Position numbers and translations under genes: made by a program. Below are positions 1 through 10,536 of a stretch of DNA of 64,000 nucleotides, in pieces; within the stretch, counting starts at the first letter, position 1; every line of letters begins with the position of its first letter. The stretch is from Nilaparvata lugens. Lineage: Eukaryota; Arthropoda; Insecta; Hemiptera; Delphacidae. A model generated the notes under the pieces. It saw only the letters and a program-made list of their open reading frames with translations. It had not been told where the DNA came from and did not search any database. Location: assembly GCF_014356525.2 (NCBI RefSeq), contig NC_052511.1:36414990-36478989 (forward strand). Reading direction: 5' to 3'.

Positions 1-271
1 AAAATCACTCACTCAAAATCAATCATATCGTAGCAGAAATATCCAATAAAAATGCTCAGCACACCGTGAAACAGTCTCGAATTATTGGGACTTGAAGCAA
101 CAACTGGGTCAGAAACGACTCAAGCAATTTGATGACGTCACTGAGTCAAAAAGAGAATGGAAAGACAATCGGAGCTTGTTTTCTTGACGAGTGAAGCTGC
201 TTAGACGAATTCTGATGGATGGCGTGGTGACAGATGGTGGAGTTTTCGTGGAAATAAGAATGGTATTTCTG
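1..271. other. Unassigned sequence
   Basis: Mixed AT-rich sequence with no open frame, palindrome or repeat that I recognise. Confidence 0.5.
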
Positions 272-372
272 AGGAGGAGGATGAGGATGAGAAGGAGGAG
301 GAGGAGGAGGAGGAGGAGGAGGAGAAGAAAGAGAAGGAGAAGGTGATGGAGAAAGAGAAGGAGAAGGAGAAG
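272..372 (+). repeat. GGA/GAG microsatellite
   Basis: An almost unbroken purine run built from GGA, GAG and GAAGGA units. The open frames seen here on the minus strand (Ser/Pro-rich and Ser/Phe-rich) are translations of this repeat and not genes. It directly abuts the 3' end of the short retroposon copy that follows on the minus strand. Confidence 0.9.
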
Positions 373-383
373 TGGAGGAGTGA

Positions 384-664
384 TTCATTGAGTACCTTAT
401 TTATGTAGATTGCAATATATACTGGCTTATACACTTATATACTAGAGCTTACAATACAGCATAATTGTAGATGAATGTACATAATATAGACTGAGAAAAT
501 AATTATTGAACTGTATATGATATGAAAAAACAATTTTTAATATAATAACTATAGATAATTATATTGTTATGCATCTACATAAATTGGCGGATCTTTGGAC
601 ATATCAATGTCCATTCTTCGGAAACAATATTCAAAATATCCTCCCCACTAACTCTCTATCAAAC
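384..664 (-). mobile_element. Short retroposon family S, copy A
   Basis: On the minus strand this reads from a fixed 5' start (GATAGAGAGTTAGTGGGG) through about 280 bp to a 3' end in ATAAATAAGGTACTCAAT. The same start and end recur at 22847-23120, 50335-50633 and 58448-58890. The fixed 5' end and AATC-type tail suggest a SINE-like retroposon rather than randomly truncated LINE ends. The 5' GGTAGAGAG resembles a pol III A box, but I see no B box. Purine-rich sequence lies on both sides. Confidence 0.65.
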
Positions 665-1640
665 CCAGTGAGAGGAGGAGGATGACGTTGAGGGAAAGGA
701 GTGGCAAAATGTGGTGAAGGAGTATTACGACGTTGAGGGAAAGGAGGGGGTGGATAGAGAGGAGAAAATCCAGGAGGCAAGAGATGATGATAACAAGGAG
801 AAAAGGAAGAGGAATGGAGAGGAGTAGAAGAATGATAAAAAGGAATAGATAGGGAGTAAGTTTGAGATAGTTCGTACAAAAGTGAAGTAAGAGGAGAAGA
901 AAGATTGAAAGAAGAAAAAAGGAGAGTAGAAGAAAGAGAAATAGTGATTCATAAAATGTTGGAAAAAATTAGTTTGGATAAAAGTGAAATGAAGAGTGAT
1001 GAGGAAAATGAGATAAGATTGAGAAGGGAAGGGTTGAGTTAGAGGATAACGAGGAGTGAAATGAGAAGGAGGATGAAGAGGTGGTGGGGGACTAGGAGGG
1101 GGAGGAAAAGAAGAAAGAAGAACAGGAGGAGAAGAAGAAGGAGGGAAAGATAGATTGAGGAGACCAAGGGAAATAGTCAGGAAAGATCAAGGAAGTGAAA
1201 GATGATGAATTAAGAACGATGAAGGAGAATGAATAGAAGAGGAAGAGTTATGATAAGAATCCAATAGAGAATACGTACGAAATTACTCATAGAAAAAAGA
1301 AGTGAGAAAAAAAGAGAGATTCTCAAGAAGGAAACCAGAGAAGATATAGATAAAAATAGTTCGAAAAGATATGAGGAGAGTGAAGGAGAAAAAAATTATA
1401 TGAATATGAGTCAATGATACGTAAAAACCGAGTGGATGCTGGGTGATGATGAAAAAGTGAGTAGAAAAATGAATGGCGATTAAAGGATAAAATGAAACTG
1501 ATAAGAAATAAATAAGTGAAAAGGGAGAGAAATATGTAGCACTAAGAGAAAAAGGGAAAGAATCAAAGAAGGTGAAGAGGGTGAGAAAGGTGAATGAGAA
1601 GGTTAAGAGAAAATGAAGAAGATTGGAGAGAAAAGAAGAC
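665..1640 (+). repeat. Long homopurine-biased tract
   Basis: About 1 kb in which the plus strand is mainly A and G, with scattered GAGGAG, GAAGAAG and GGGAGG units. No protein similarity. Small minus-strand frames here are Ser/Pro/Phe-rich composition artefacts. Confidence 0.75.
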
Positions 1641-2775
1641 TTGAATTAAAAAAGAAAAAAACACTTATGGAGTGAAAATGCTCTTAAATAGTTATTTGTA
1701 TATCTAGAGTGAAAAGTACAACTTTTCCTCCATGTGGGAAAAAGTTTGAAGCCCGAGGCGAAGCCGAGAAGCCGAGCCGTTAGAAGCCTATTCCTGAGGG
1801 AGAAAAAGTATTTTTCGCTCGTGATGTACACAAAATTTTTCCTCCATAGACATTTTTTTATAGAAACTGCAAATCAGATCATTTTAATAACTTACGTTAT
1901 TTGGTGACAATGTTTCCTAACAACATAACCTAAAATCTAAAACGTAAAACCCGGTCGTCTGTTTGGCACTGCCGATTGCGCTATCTATCGGCAAAAGTTA
2001 TAACAATTATCAGCTGAGCGGCTATCAAAAATGGCTGATTCCAGATCACGCGGTTCAGGTTTGAATTGCAGATGAAAAATATATGTTGGCTGGTATTTCG
2101 AAAAGAATAAAATATTTTAAAATTTTATAAATTTTTATCGTCTACTAATAGTAAGTATATAATAGGTGTTGAGGAGGGTTGGGGAAAGAAGGAGTCTGCT
2201 GGATGTGATAAAGGGAAGAAAGAGGAGATGGGAGAGAATGTCCCATTGGATGAGACGGCAATGCTTGTTGGAGGATGCCATGGAGGGGACCATTCAGGGA
2301 AGAAGAGGAAGAGGGTGAAGAAGATACAAAATGTTGGACGACATCAAGGAGGGGATGAGCTACTATACAACTAAGCGACTGGCAGAGAATAGAAGAGAGT
2401 GGAGGGCTGCTGCCATATAGAAGGACCTGCTTACGAGCAGAAAACTACAGACATATAATATCATACAAACATATATTTCATGAGTTGATAAAATTTCTGG
2501 TTGTGGTATTGAATTCAGTTGATTCAATGACAGACACCTATATTATGCTTCCTCATCTAAGCTTAGACCTTCTAACATATTACAAATGTAAGTTATTAAA
2601 AAAGAGATGCTTCCCATGTTATTTAAATGGAGTCACTTTTCCTCCCTAGGGAGTTTTTCTATTTTTTACTACCAAGAGCGAAAAAGTGACACTTTAGTAT
2701 TATGTTTCGGGGAGTAAAGTAAGTACTTTGGACAGTAGGTGGTGGAAAAGTGTTTTTTGAAATTCAAGTTCAATT
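1641..2775. other. Unassigned sequence with two related short segments
   Basis: No gene is recognised. Segments around 1670-1860 and 2625-2790 share the words TTTTCCTCC and GAAAAAGTG in a similar order and may be copies of one small repeat. A local CpG- and GC-rich patch near 1750-1785 (GAGGCGAAGCCGAGAAGC) stands out from the AT-rich surroundings. Confidence 0.4.
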
Positions 2776-3580
2776 TTAATAGTGAAAAAGTGTGGATATA
2801 CAACAGAGTATAGAAAAACCTGAATATGGAGAGTTATTTTTCAAATTACAAGCATTATAAGAATAAATTAGCGAAGACCGTTTAGAGAAAGATGTAATTG
2901 CAGTAAGTGGAGATTTGAAATGAGATTCAAATGAAGAATCAAAGAAGAAGATGGAACTGGTAACGGATGATAAAAGAGGGCAGAAGGTGAATGAAGAAGG
3001 AGGAGAAGGTATACGGAACCTTTCCGAGTTGGATGCGAAAAAAGATATGACGAGAGTAGAAAATGAGGAAGAAGAATAACAATGGAACAAAAAGAAAAAG
3101 AGGTGGAGAAGTAAGAGATTGAAAAATACAAAATCTGTCAAACAGTCATTGAGATCGAAGCTGTCAAAATAGTCACATCAACTTGAAAGGTGTCAAGGTA
3201 TTAAGATTCATAGCAATAGTAGAAAGAAATTTGGTGTACCAAGGATTCGAGAGAAGGAAGAAACATGGAAAGAGAGTGGAATCTTGGTAATTCCAGGGGT
3301 AGAAAAGGAGAAAGAATATTGGAATGATAGTAAAAAAGTGAAAGGGAGAGTGAAGATGAAGGTAAAAAACCGGTTAAAAGAGAGGGAAAGTCAAAGAATT
3401 GCTGAAGAGAGAGATGAGAAAGTGAAGAGGAAGGAAATAAGAGGTTTGAAAAGAGGGAAGGTCAAAGGATTGCTGAAAGAGAGATGAGAAAGTGAAGAGG
3501 AAGGAAGAGGTTAGAGGGGGAAGAGGTTAAAAGAGAGGGAAGGTGGAAGAATTGCTTGGTCAATTACAGATTTATACGCG
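2776..3580 (+). repeat. Homopurine-biased tract with ~82-bp minisatellite
   Basis: Purine-rich plus strand. From about 3372 to 3560 a unit of roughly 80 bp recurs two to three times, each carrying GAGAGAGATGAGAAAGTGAAG. The Lys/Glu/Arg-rich plus frame and Ser/Leu-rich minus frames are composition artefacts. Confidence 0.7.
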
Positions 3581-4148
3581 GTCCATGCTGCACTTTGTCT
3601 TATGGTGTGAAAATTGGCATCGACTGCCCACTAAGAGCTAAGCTCTGTTGCCTGTTCACTCTAGCGTGAGAGCTTCCTTCTTCTAAGTGGTAAAGCGCAC
3701 CTAATACAAAGAGTAATGGAGTAGATGGTGCAAGGAAGTGAGTCGATAAAAATTGAGAAAAAATTGCAATGAAGTGTGAGAGAAAAAATTGCGGAGAAGG
3801 ATTAAGAGAAGAGAATTCAATGGAGTGTGATGAGAGGAAAAAAGAGGAAGAAATCGGGGAAAAGGATGACGATAAAAGGAGGAATTCTGGAGAAAGATGG
3901 AGAGAAGGTGACAGAGAGAGAGTTCAATGGAGTGTGATGAGAGAAGAAGAGAGAGGGAAATTGTTGTAAAAGGTTGACGTTAAGAAAGGGAAAAATATTT
4001 GAATGGAATATGGTGATGGAAGAAAGAGAGGGGAGAGAAGGATAATTAGAGATGAGAGAAAATGAGAAAGGTAGATGAGAATCAAGAACGGAAGATATAC
4101 ATGACGATGGTTCACCGTCATGATGAACAAGATGGACAAGTGTCCTCT
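3581..4148 (+). repeat. Mixed segment then purine tract
   Basis: 3581-3760 is ordinary mixed sequence. 3765-4070 returns to a purine-rich tract with two copies of TTCAATGGAGTGTGATGAGA (about 108 bp apart), which suggests a short tandem duplication. No gene seen. Confidence 0.55.
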
Positions 4149-4439
4149 TACTTTCAGCATGACGGTGCACCAGCTCATTTTCAGGTTCGGAATTTTCAAG
4201 ACAATTGCTATCAAATTCGCTGGATTTATCATGCAGGGCTAATTGCATGGCCACCTCGCTCACCGTTTTATGTGCCGCCTCTACCAGACAATCTTAATGA
4301 TCTTCGATATCGGGATCACAATCGGATCGCTGCGGTTGCACAAGATACGTCTGATATGCTGGTAAGAGTGTGGCAATAAATCGATTATCTGTGGGATGTA
4401 TGTCGCATTACCGACGTTTGTAACATCAAACCAAAATAA
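4149..4439 (+). pseudogene. Decayed mariner-type transposase C-terminal fragment
   Basis: The frame begins with YFQHDGAPAHF, the second catalytic-Asp block of the insect mariner group also seen intact at 42.3 kb. It continues through RWI...GLIAWPPRSP. The block that should carry the third catalytic Asp after RSP is missing, and the text jumps to a degraded PDNLNDLR region. It then runs into MLVRVWQ, a TAA stop at 4377-4379, and in the same frame IDYLWDVCRITD, which looks like the original C-terminus. The N-terminal DNA-binding part and first Asp are absent. It cannot be an active enzyme. It differs clearly from the 40.8 kb element, so it comes from a different family member. No terminal repeats were found nearby. 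Confidence 0.85.
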
Positions 4440-4888
4440 CACCCACACCATAAAATTGAAGTGTTTTGTAATAAAATTACAACTTTCTTAATTTTGTAAG
4501 TAATTTCAATAAATATGTATGTGATTTCTAAGTTCTAACGTCCTTCTATAATCACCCTGCATTACAAGGTGTTATAAATCGTGAATTGTTGTAACTGTAT
4601 TCCATGTTAACTGATTTTCAAATTGTATATTTCCAATAGCAATTTAAATTTTGAAATTGAATATTGTATACAATATTCTCAAATTGTATATTATTCTCTT
4701 CAATTGTACATTGTCCATTCTTTCTCAATAATTATTCATTTGGTTTTGTTAGTCTTAATTGTTATTAAACTGTTCTCATGACCATATTCGGAATAATTGG
4801 GCGTGTCTAGTCTCGGCCAATGACGGTAGAGCTCAACCTCCATTGGTCAACAGCTAATCGTAGGACTTCACCCGTACTATACGAAGTG
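4440..4888. other. Unassigned AT-rich sequence
   Basis: Repeats the word ATTGTATATT several times around 4620-4720. No gene or element boundary recognised. Confidence 0.4.
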
Positions 4889-5130
4889 ATCCGTGGTCTA
4901 GTGGTCTAGTGCTTGCGTAGCAGCCAAGGGGTTCTGGGTTCAGACCAGGATACGAACTAACAGTTTTAGCCAAGTCACTCCCGTGTTATCAGATGAGCAC
5001 GTTAAACTGTCGGTCCCGGCTGGAGTATGACAGTCGTAAGGCTCATTGACAGCTCAAATTATAGATTATTCAGGTGAAGTGGGACCTTCCCGCAAGAGAC
5101 TCCCCACCAACTAAAAGCTTTACGAATTTA
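4889..5130 (+). mobile_element. tRNA-derived SINE
   Basis: The head has an A-box-like GTGGTCTAGTGG and, about 35 bp on, a B-box-like GGGTTCAGACC, the split pol III promoter of tRNA-derived SINEs. The body contains GAGCACGTTAAACTGTCGGT and CCCGCAAGAGACTCCCCACC, wording I know from insect SINEs. An isolated tRNA gene is unlikely because the sequence runs on as a SINE body and no acceptor stem pairing is evident. Its 3' part overlaps the left arm of the long inverted-repeat element that follows, so the true end is unclear. Confidence 0.75.
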
Positions 5131-5772
5131 ATTTTTACCCATACCATAGGATAAAACAATAACTTTTGAGTTTTCTCTGCCCATACCACACACAAAACTT
5201 CTGCTGCTTAATATTTAAGCTTTCCGTTCACTATAAAATAATGGTGGAACAACAGTAACTATAGTGAGGTCCACGTTATAATAGCAGTGTTTAATTAGCG
5301 ATGGTATTGCTATCCTTGTCTATTATTCAACAAAGCGGATAGCGCTATCTCTTTCTCGCTTTACTCTGTTGCCAGATTGTCTTTTAACAATGTAGAATTA
5401 ATAATCGATTAACAAAATATTTCATTTCAATTGAGAAAATTCATTATGAAAATATTGAGAAACATAATTTCTTGCTTAATAAAATATAATTGATAATTCT
5501 AAACGTGAATGAACAGTTAATTTTACATCAATAAATCTGTATCAGCTACCGTCTATAGAAGGCATTGACAAGACATAGGAGCGGCAACGTTGTTCTCCTA
5601 TCTTTGTCCACTGCTATTACAACGTGTACCTCACTATAGTTATTGTTGTTCTACCATTATCATTTTATAGTGAAGGAAAGCTTGAATATTTAGCAGCTGA
5701 ATGGCAGAGAAAACTTGAAGATTGCTTTATTCTATGGTATAGGTAAAAAGTAACTTCGTATAGCTTTTTGTT
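5105..5772. mobile_element. Element with ~180-bp inverted terminal repeats
   Basis: The left arm (about 5105-5290) is the inverted, imperfect copy of the right arm (about 5600-5772). Matching words include ACTATAGTGAGGT with its complement, TTCACTATAAAAT with its complement, and the pair CATACCATAG / CTATGGTATAG. The central ~310 bp has no open frame. This fits a non-autonomous inverted-repeat or foldback element. The outer ends of the arms overlap the tail of the preceding SINE, so either the SINE tail was captured or the element arose by inverted duplication. Confidence 0.7.
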
Positions 5773-5836
5773 GGTGTGAGAACTGATTGCTTTCATGAAT
5801 TGGGGGCTTTGACAATATGAAGTCTCTTCCATTTTT

Positions 5837-5967
5837 ACTTTCCTTGCCCTATTACCATAGGTAAGGAAAGTATTGCTTTCCGAAAAAAAAATAAGGTACC
5901 CCAATTTTTAAATTTCAATACGTTTCAAGGTCCCCTGAGTCCAAAAAATGGTTTTTGGGTATTGGTC

Positions 5968-6033
<66 letters not shown>

Positions 6034-6697
6034 TGTGTATGAGTGTATGTGCGTCTGTGTACACGATATCTCATCTCCCAATTAATGGAATGACTTGAAA
6101 TTTGGACCTTAAGGTCCTTACACTATAAGGATCCGACACGAACAATTTCGATCAAATGCAATTCAAGATGGCGGCTAAAATGGAGAAAATGTTGTCAAAA
6201 ACAGGGTTTTTCGCGATTTTCTCGAAAACAAATTCATACCTAAAAAAGTCATTGATAAGCTCTATTGACTGCCACAAGTCCCAAATCTGTAAAAATTTCA
6301 GGAGCACCGCCCCATCTATGCAAAGTTTGATTTTAGATTCCCAATTATCAGGCTTCAGATATAATTAAAACAAAAAATTCCAAGTGGAAAAGATTGAGCA
6401 TGAAAATCTCTTCAATTAATGTTCAGTAACATTTTCATCTAAAATTGAAAATAAGCTCGAAATTCGAGAAAATGTGACTATTTCAATATTGCAAACTGTT
6501 GAAAACTGTTGATTCTATTAAATGATTAACTATGAAGAGATAGCAGACCTCGTATGTCTCCAGCGTTATTGTCCTGTCACCAGCTGACTCAGATCTTTGT
6601 TTATAAGTAGACTTGAGATGCGCGAGAACACTAGCGTCACGTGATCAATTCTCATAACGGCAAGGGAAGTTGTGTGAGTGCGCCACACCAGATTTTT
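5837..6697 (+). mobile_element. Dispersed repeat family P, copy 1
   Basis: One of four ~0.8 kb copies in the window (others at 8682, 26466 and 33288). It starts ACTTTCCTTGCCC, immediately followed by an inverted match (GGTAAGGAAAGT) that could form a hairpin. It ends in GGCAAGGAAAGT followed by TGTGTGAGTGCGCCACACC. ACTTTCCTTGCC at the front and GGCAAGGAAAGT near the back are thus inverted. All copies carry a dinucleotide run at the same internal position and an AAGATGGCGGC block. The small open frames inside are not conserved as proteins. Class unknown; likely non-autonomous. Confidence 0.75.
5971..6031 (+). repeat. GT microsatellite inside family P copy 1
   Basis: About 30 GT units. The equivalent position is much shorter in the copies at 8.8 and 33.4 kb, and is a CA run at 27.12 kb in the reverse-oriented copy. 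Confidence 0.95.
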
Positions 6698-7144
6698 CCT
6701 ATTCGAAAGACATTCTCCATCCCTGAAGAAAGATATTAATTGCATCATGTCCTGTAGTGGAGACATTCCCAACTTGAAACGAGATTTTAATTGAATAATG
6801 CAACGCTCAGCTTCACAAATAATTAATAAATTTTAGTTGACGTGAAATGACTCAAGTACAGGCTACTCTAGTTGGAAATTGCAGTAATAAACATCAGCTA
6901 GATCACGACCGGATATTACCACTCGTAAATTCATAATTTCAACTTTCTTGCTCTCTCTGGAGACATCTCAACTTTGGAAATCAGTATTCCAGTTTTCAAC
7001 AAGTTTATAGCAGCTGCAACTTCTGCTCTGATTCCCTGGTGACATTGCTATATAGCGAGATTCCCTTTAAACTGTCTGCATTGGTTGAATTGATGTTATT
7101 TATAAGGAAGTTTGAACTGAATTTCACTGAATGGAATCACATTA
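6698..7144. other. Unassigned sequence with one hairpin-unit relic
   Basis: No gene. Around 7070-7135 it carries CTGTCTGCATTGGTTGAA followed by a TGATGTTATTTATAAGGAA block. This resembles the reversed form of the ~75-bp hairpin units found at 45.2, 48.5 and 63.6 kb. Confidence 0.45.
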
Positions 7145-8225
7145 CTCAAGTCATTAGTTGAGTCATTCGAAGTCATTGATTCCAGTGTCATTGCTTGACT
7201 TCAGCCTATTCTTTCAGTTTTCAGGAGACTGATTTGGGAGTTTACAGTTAAAATTGGATCTCAAATATTATCATAAATTGTAGATAATCAGATCATTGAG
7301 ATGGAATATTTTAATTCAAAAATGCAGTCCTGGTAGAGTCAATCTAGAGTCTTTCCTGGAGTCAAGAGTAGAATCATTGATTCCAGTGTCATTGCTTGAC
7401 TTCATCCTATTCTTCCAGTTTTCAGGAGACTGATTTGGGAGTTTTCAGTTCACATTAGATCTCAATTAATATTATCATAACTTGTAGAAAATTTGATCAT
7501 TGATATAAAATATTTTAATTCAAAAATGTAGTCCTGGTAGAGTCAATCAAGAGTCTATCCTGGAGTCAAGAGTGGAATCATTGATTCCAGTTTCATTGCT
7601 TGACCTCATCCTATTCTTTCACTTCTCGGGAGACTTATTTGGGAGTTTTCAGGTAACATTAGATCTCAAATATTATCATTGACCGAGCGAAGTGAGGTCT
7701 AAGATTCAAGTCGACGGTTTGGCATTTCTCTTGATGTTTAAATGTTTTGATGTTTCAATGTTTGAATGTTCATATGTTGCGCATTTACGGCGAAACGCGG
7801 TTATAGATTTCCATGAAATTTGACAGGTATGTTCCTTTTTCAATTGCGCGTCGACGTATATACAAGGTTTTTGGAAATTTCGCATTTCAAGGATAATATA
7901 AAAGGAAAAAGGAGCCTCCTTCATACGCCAATATTAATTGAAAAAGAGTAAAAATCAGACTATAGAATCATTCATCATAAATCAACCTGACAAGTGATTA
8001 CACAGATGTGTGGAGAAGCCAGTCTATTGCTATACCTATTTCCATAAGGACATCAGTTTCAATCAGGTACTTGTGGATGAGAATACTACGTGAGGTCTAC
8101 TGTTCACAGAACTACTAGTAAATTGTAGATAATTAGATCATTGAGATGAAAGTATTTCACTTCAAAAATGCAGTCCTGGTAGAGTCCATCTAGAGTCATT
8201 CCTTGAGTCACGAGTCATACTATTT
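7145..8225 (+). repeat. ~205-bp tandem repeat, about four units, split by an insertion
   Basis: Units repeat CAGTCCTGGTAGAGTC and ATTGATTCCAGTGTCATTGC with about 200 bp spacing (7326, 7531 and 8170 for the first word). The third unit is interrupted by the Helitron-like element at 7679-8118, after which the unit resumes with TAAATTGTAGATAAT. Confidence 0.85.
7679..8118 (+). mobile_element. Helitron-like non-autonomous element, family H copy 1
   Basis: Starts TTGACCGAGCGAAGTG after an A and ends in GTTCACAGAAC, a short hairpin, then TACTAG before a T. Copies at 29973-30541 and 50275-50989 (both reversed) have the same edges, again with A before and T after. The neighbouring repeat unit near 7270 shows the uninterrupted site ATTATCATAAATTG, so the insertion fell between A and T without target duplication. 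That and the CTAG end are Helitron hallmarks. The 5' TT instead of the usual TC is atypical. No coding capacity. Confidence 0.75.
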
Positions 8226-8681
8226 GAGTTTACAACTTGAATAGACTGACTAGGAATGGTCTCGACCTAGATTAACGTTTGAAGTTTCGTTCTTTGACTT
8301 TTCTGGCAAACTTTGGCTGTGATATTTCAATAACATTTGGCGCAAATGAAGCAAAGGTTGAAGCAACCTTTTGAGGGAGAAGGTCATCCCTGTAAAGGTT
8401 ACTTGGAAGCTTTGTACTTCCATCATAGAGCAAATATCGGGTCTTGTTTGGAAGGGTCGACCTGTTTTGGCGTTGTGATTTGGTAAACTTTATGAAAAAT
8501 TTTTCTAAACTCTAGGGACTAATTCATGGATTCGAACGTGGTGGAAAGTTAGGTTCAAGATTGCCAGTCAATATTATTAATAATTCAGTCACTCGTACTA
8601 TGAGGGAAATTTTAATATATATTCAATCTCTCTCTTTCAATAGGAATTGTCAAAAATATTTAAGAGTGATAATAACTTTTT
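8226..8681. other. Unassigned sequence
   Basis: No open frame or repeat that I recognise. Confidence 0.45.
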
Positions 8682-9492
8682 ACTTTCCTTGCCCTATTAC
8701 CATAGGTAAGGAAAGTATTGCTTTCCGAAAAAAATTAAGGTACCCCAATTTCTAAATTTCTATATGTTTCAGGGTCCCCTGAGTCCAAAAAAGTTGTTTT
8801 CAGATATTTGTCTTTATGTGTGTGTGTGTGTATGAGTGTATGTGCGTCTGTGTACACGATATATTATCATCTCCCAATTAACGGAATGACTTGAAATTTG
8901 GAACTTAAGGTCCTTACGATATAAGTATCCGACACGAACAATTTCGATCTGATGCAATTCAAAATGGCGGCTAAAATGGCGAAAATGTTGTCAAAAACAG
9001 GGTTTTTTGCAATTTTCTCGAAAACAGCTCCAACGATTTTGATCAAATTCATACCTAAAATAGTCATCGATAAGCTCTATCAACTGCCACAAGTCCCATA
9101 TCTGTAAAAATTTCAGGAGCTTCGCCTTATCAATGCAGATAGATTCCCAATTATCAGGTTTCAGATACAATTGAAACGAAAAAAATCAAGTGGAGTAGAT
9201 TGAGCATGAAAATCTCTACAATTTATGTTCTACAACATTTTCACCTAAAATTTAAAATAAGCTCGATATTCGAGAAAAGGTTATTATTTCAATTGCAAAC
9301 TGTTGACTCCATTAAATCATCCACTATGAAGAGATAGCAGAGCTCGTGTGTCTATAGCGTTATTGTCCTGTCACCAGCTGGCTCAGATCTTTGAATAGTA
9401 GTAGACTTGAGATGCGCTGGAACACTAGCGTCAGGTGATCAATTTTCATAACGGCAAGGAAAGTTGTGTGAGTGTGCCACACCAGATTTTTT
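8682..9492 (+). mobile_element. Dispersed repeat family P, copy 2
   Basis: Same start, palindromic lead and end as copy 1 (ACTTTCCTTGCCC to GCCACACCAGATTTT). Its internal GT run is only about 8 units (8817-8832). A deletion relative to copy 1 shortens the part after ACAGGGTTTT differently, so the copies have drifted independently. Confidence 0.75.
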
Positions 9493-10038
9493 CTGCAAGC
9501 AGACGTTTGATTTTTCTTAAATAATTAATAAATTCTATTTCTTTAGTATATATAAGTCTTTCTGTATACGTCTATATGATGCTGTGTGAGTTCGCCTTTA
9601 CCGATAAGAAGATTCTACTTATTCGAGACTAAAGATCGTAGCTAATAATTATAATTATAAAGCATTGTTTATCATTTTTATTTATTAGTGAAAGTATCTT
9701 GGAATTAGTTTGTTCTCAGAATGAATGTCGAACTTAGAAAGCGCTAGTACTTCATTTCATAGCCTGCACTCATTTCAATGAATAATAATTGCTGAAGACT
9801 ACAGAGTTACAATAACATCAAAAATGTGTTTTAATATACTGTAGATGGACAACAATATTAGTCTAACAATTTGTTTTAACAAAACTACAATTTTTGCTAC
9901 AAACATTATGATGTTGTCATGTTACTGAAGATTAACCCACTCAAGGTTATTACGAGATGTATATACTCCCATTACATGGAATATACCAGGTTTCACCATA
10001 ATATTACTTATCTAAGGCCATTGCTTTCATTGACTGAA
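9493..10038. other. Unassigned AT-rich sequence
   Basis: No gene or repeat recognised. Confidence 0.45.
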
Positions 10039-10262
10039 CAGAGATAGACAGACAGACAGACGGACGAACAGACAGACAGAGACAGACAGACAGACAGACA
10101 TAAGAACAGACACACAGAGATAGACGGACAGAGGCAAACAGACATACATACAGACAGACAGACACAGACAGAGACCGACAGACACAGACAGACATAGAAA
10201 AATAGACACAGACACAGACAGACAGTCACAGACATAGACAGACACAAACAGACCCAGACATA
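10039..10262 (+). repeat. CAGA microsatellite
   Basis: Imperfect CAGA/GACA tandem array with CACAGA and TAGA variants. The three minus-strand cysteine/valine/leucine-rich open frames that cover it are translations of the repeat in three phases. Confidence 0.92.
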
Positions 10263-10536
10263 CTTTGACATGTGTAGCAGGAATATTCATTCAGCCTTAG
10301 TGATGTTGTTCCAATAAGATTCACTCTAAACTGTTGGCATGCTTTGGTAATAACATGGATGCTTCACATCCAACCAATGCTTACGACAGTAATTTGAGTA
10401 AGGAGTAGGAATTAATCGGCAGACTAGTGCGCTTAATGCTTAATATAAGCCCAACGCAGTAAGCCCCAGTCGTTTGAAGCCTTAAACAGACAATAAGGCT
10501 GCAAACAGGACTTAAAAACGACGAAGCACAGACTGG
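10263..10536. other. Unassigned sequence with a hairpin-unit relic
   Basis: 10320-10382 contains CACTCTAAACTGTTGGCATG and CCAACCAATGCTT, similar to the hairpin units at 45.2, 48.5 and 63.6 kb. Nothing else recognised. Confidence 0.4.

Noticed and set aside
3769..4263. Charged plus frame and Ser/Leu minus frame
   Set aside because: Purine-tract artefacts; the end of the minus frame is antisense to the mariner fragment.
4889..4960. Functional tRNA gene
   Set aside because: A- and B-box-like words are present, but the sequence continues as a SINE body and no acceptor or anticodon stems are convincing.
10004..10290. Cysteine-rich secreted peptide (three overlapping minus frames)
   Set aside because: All three are the CAGA microsatellite in different phases.
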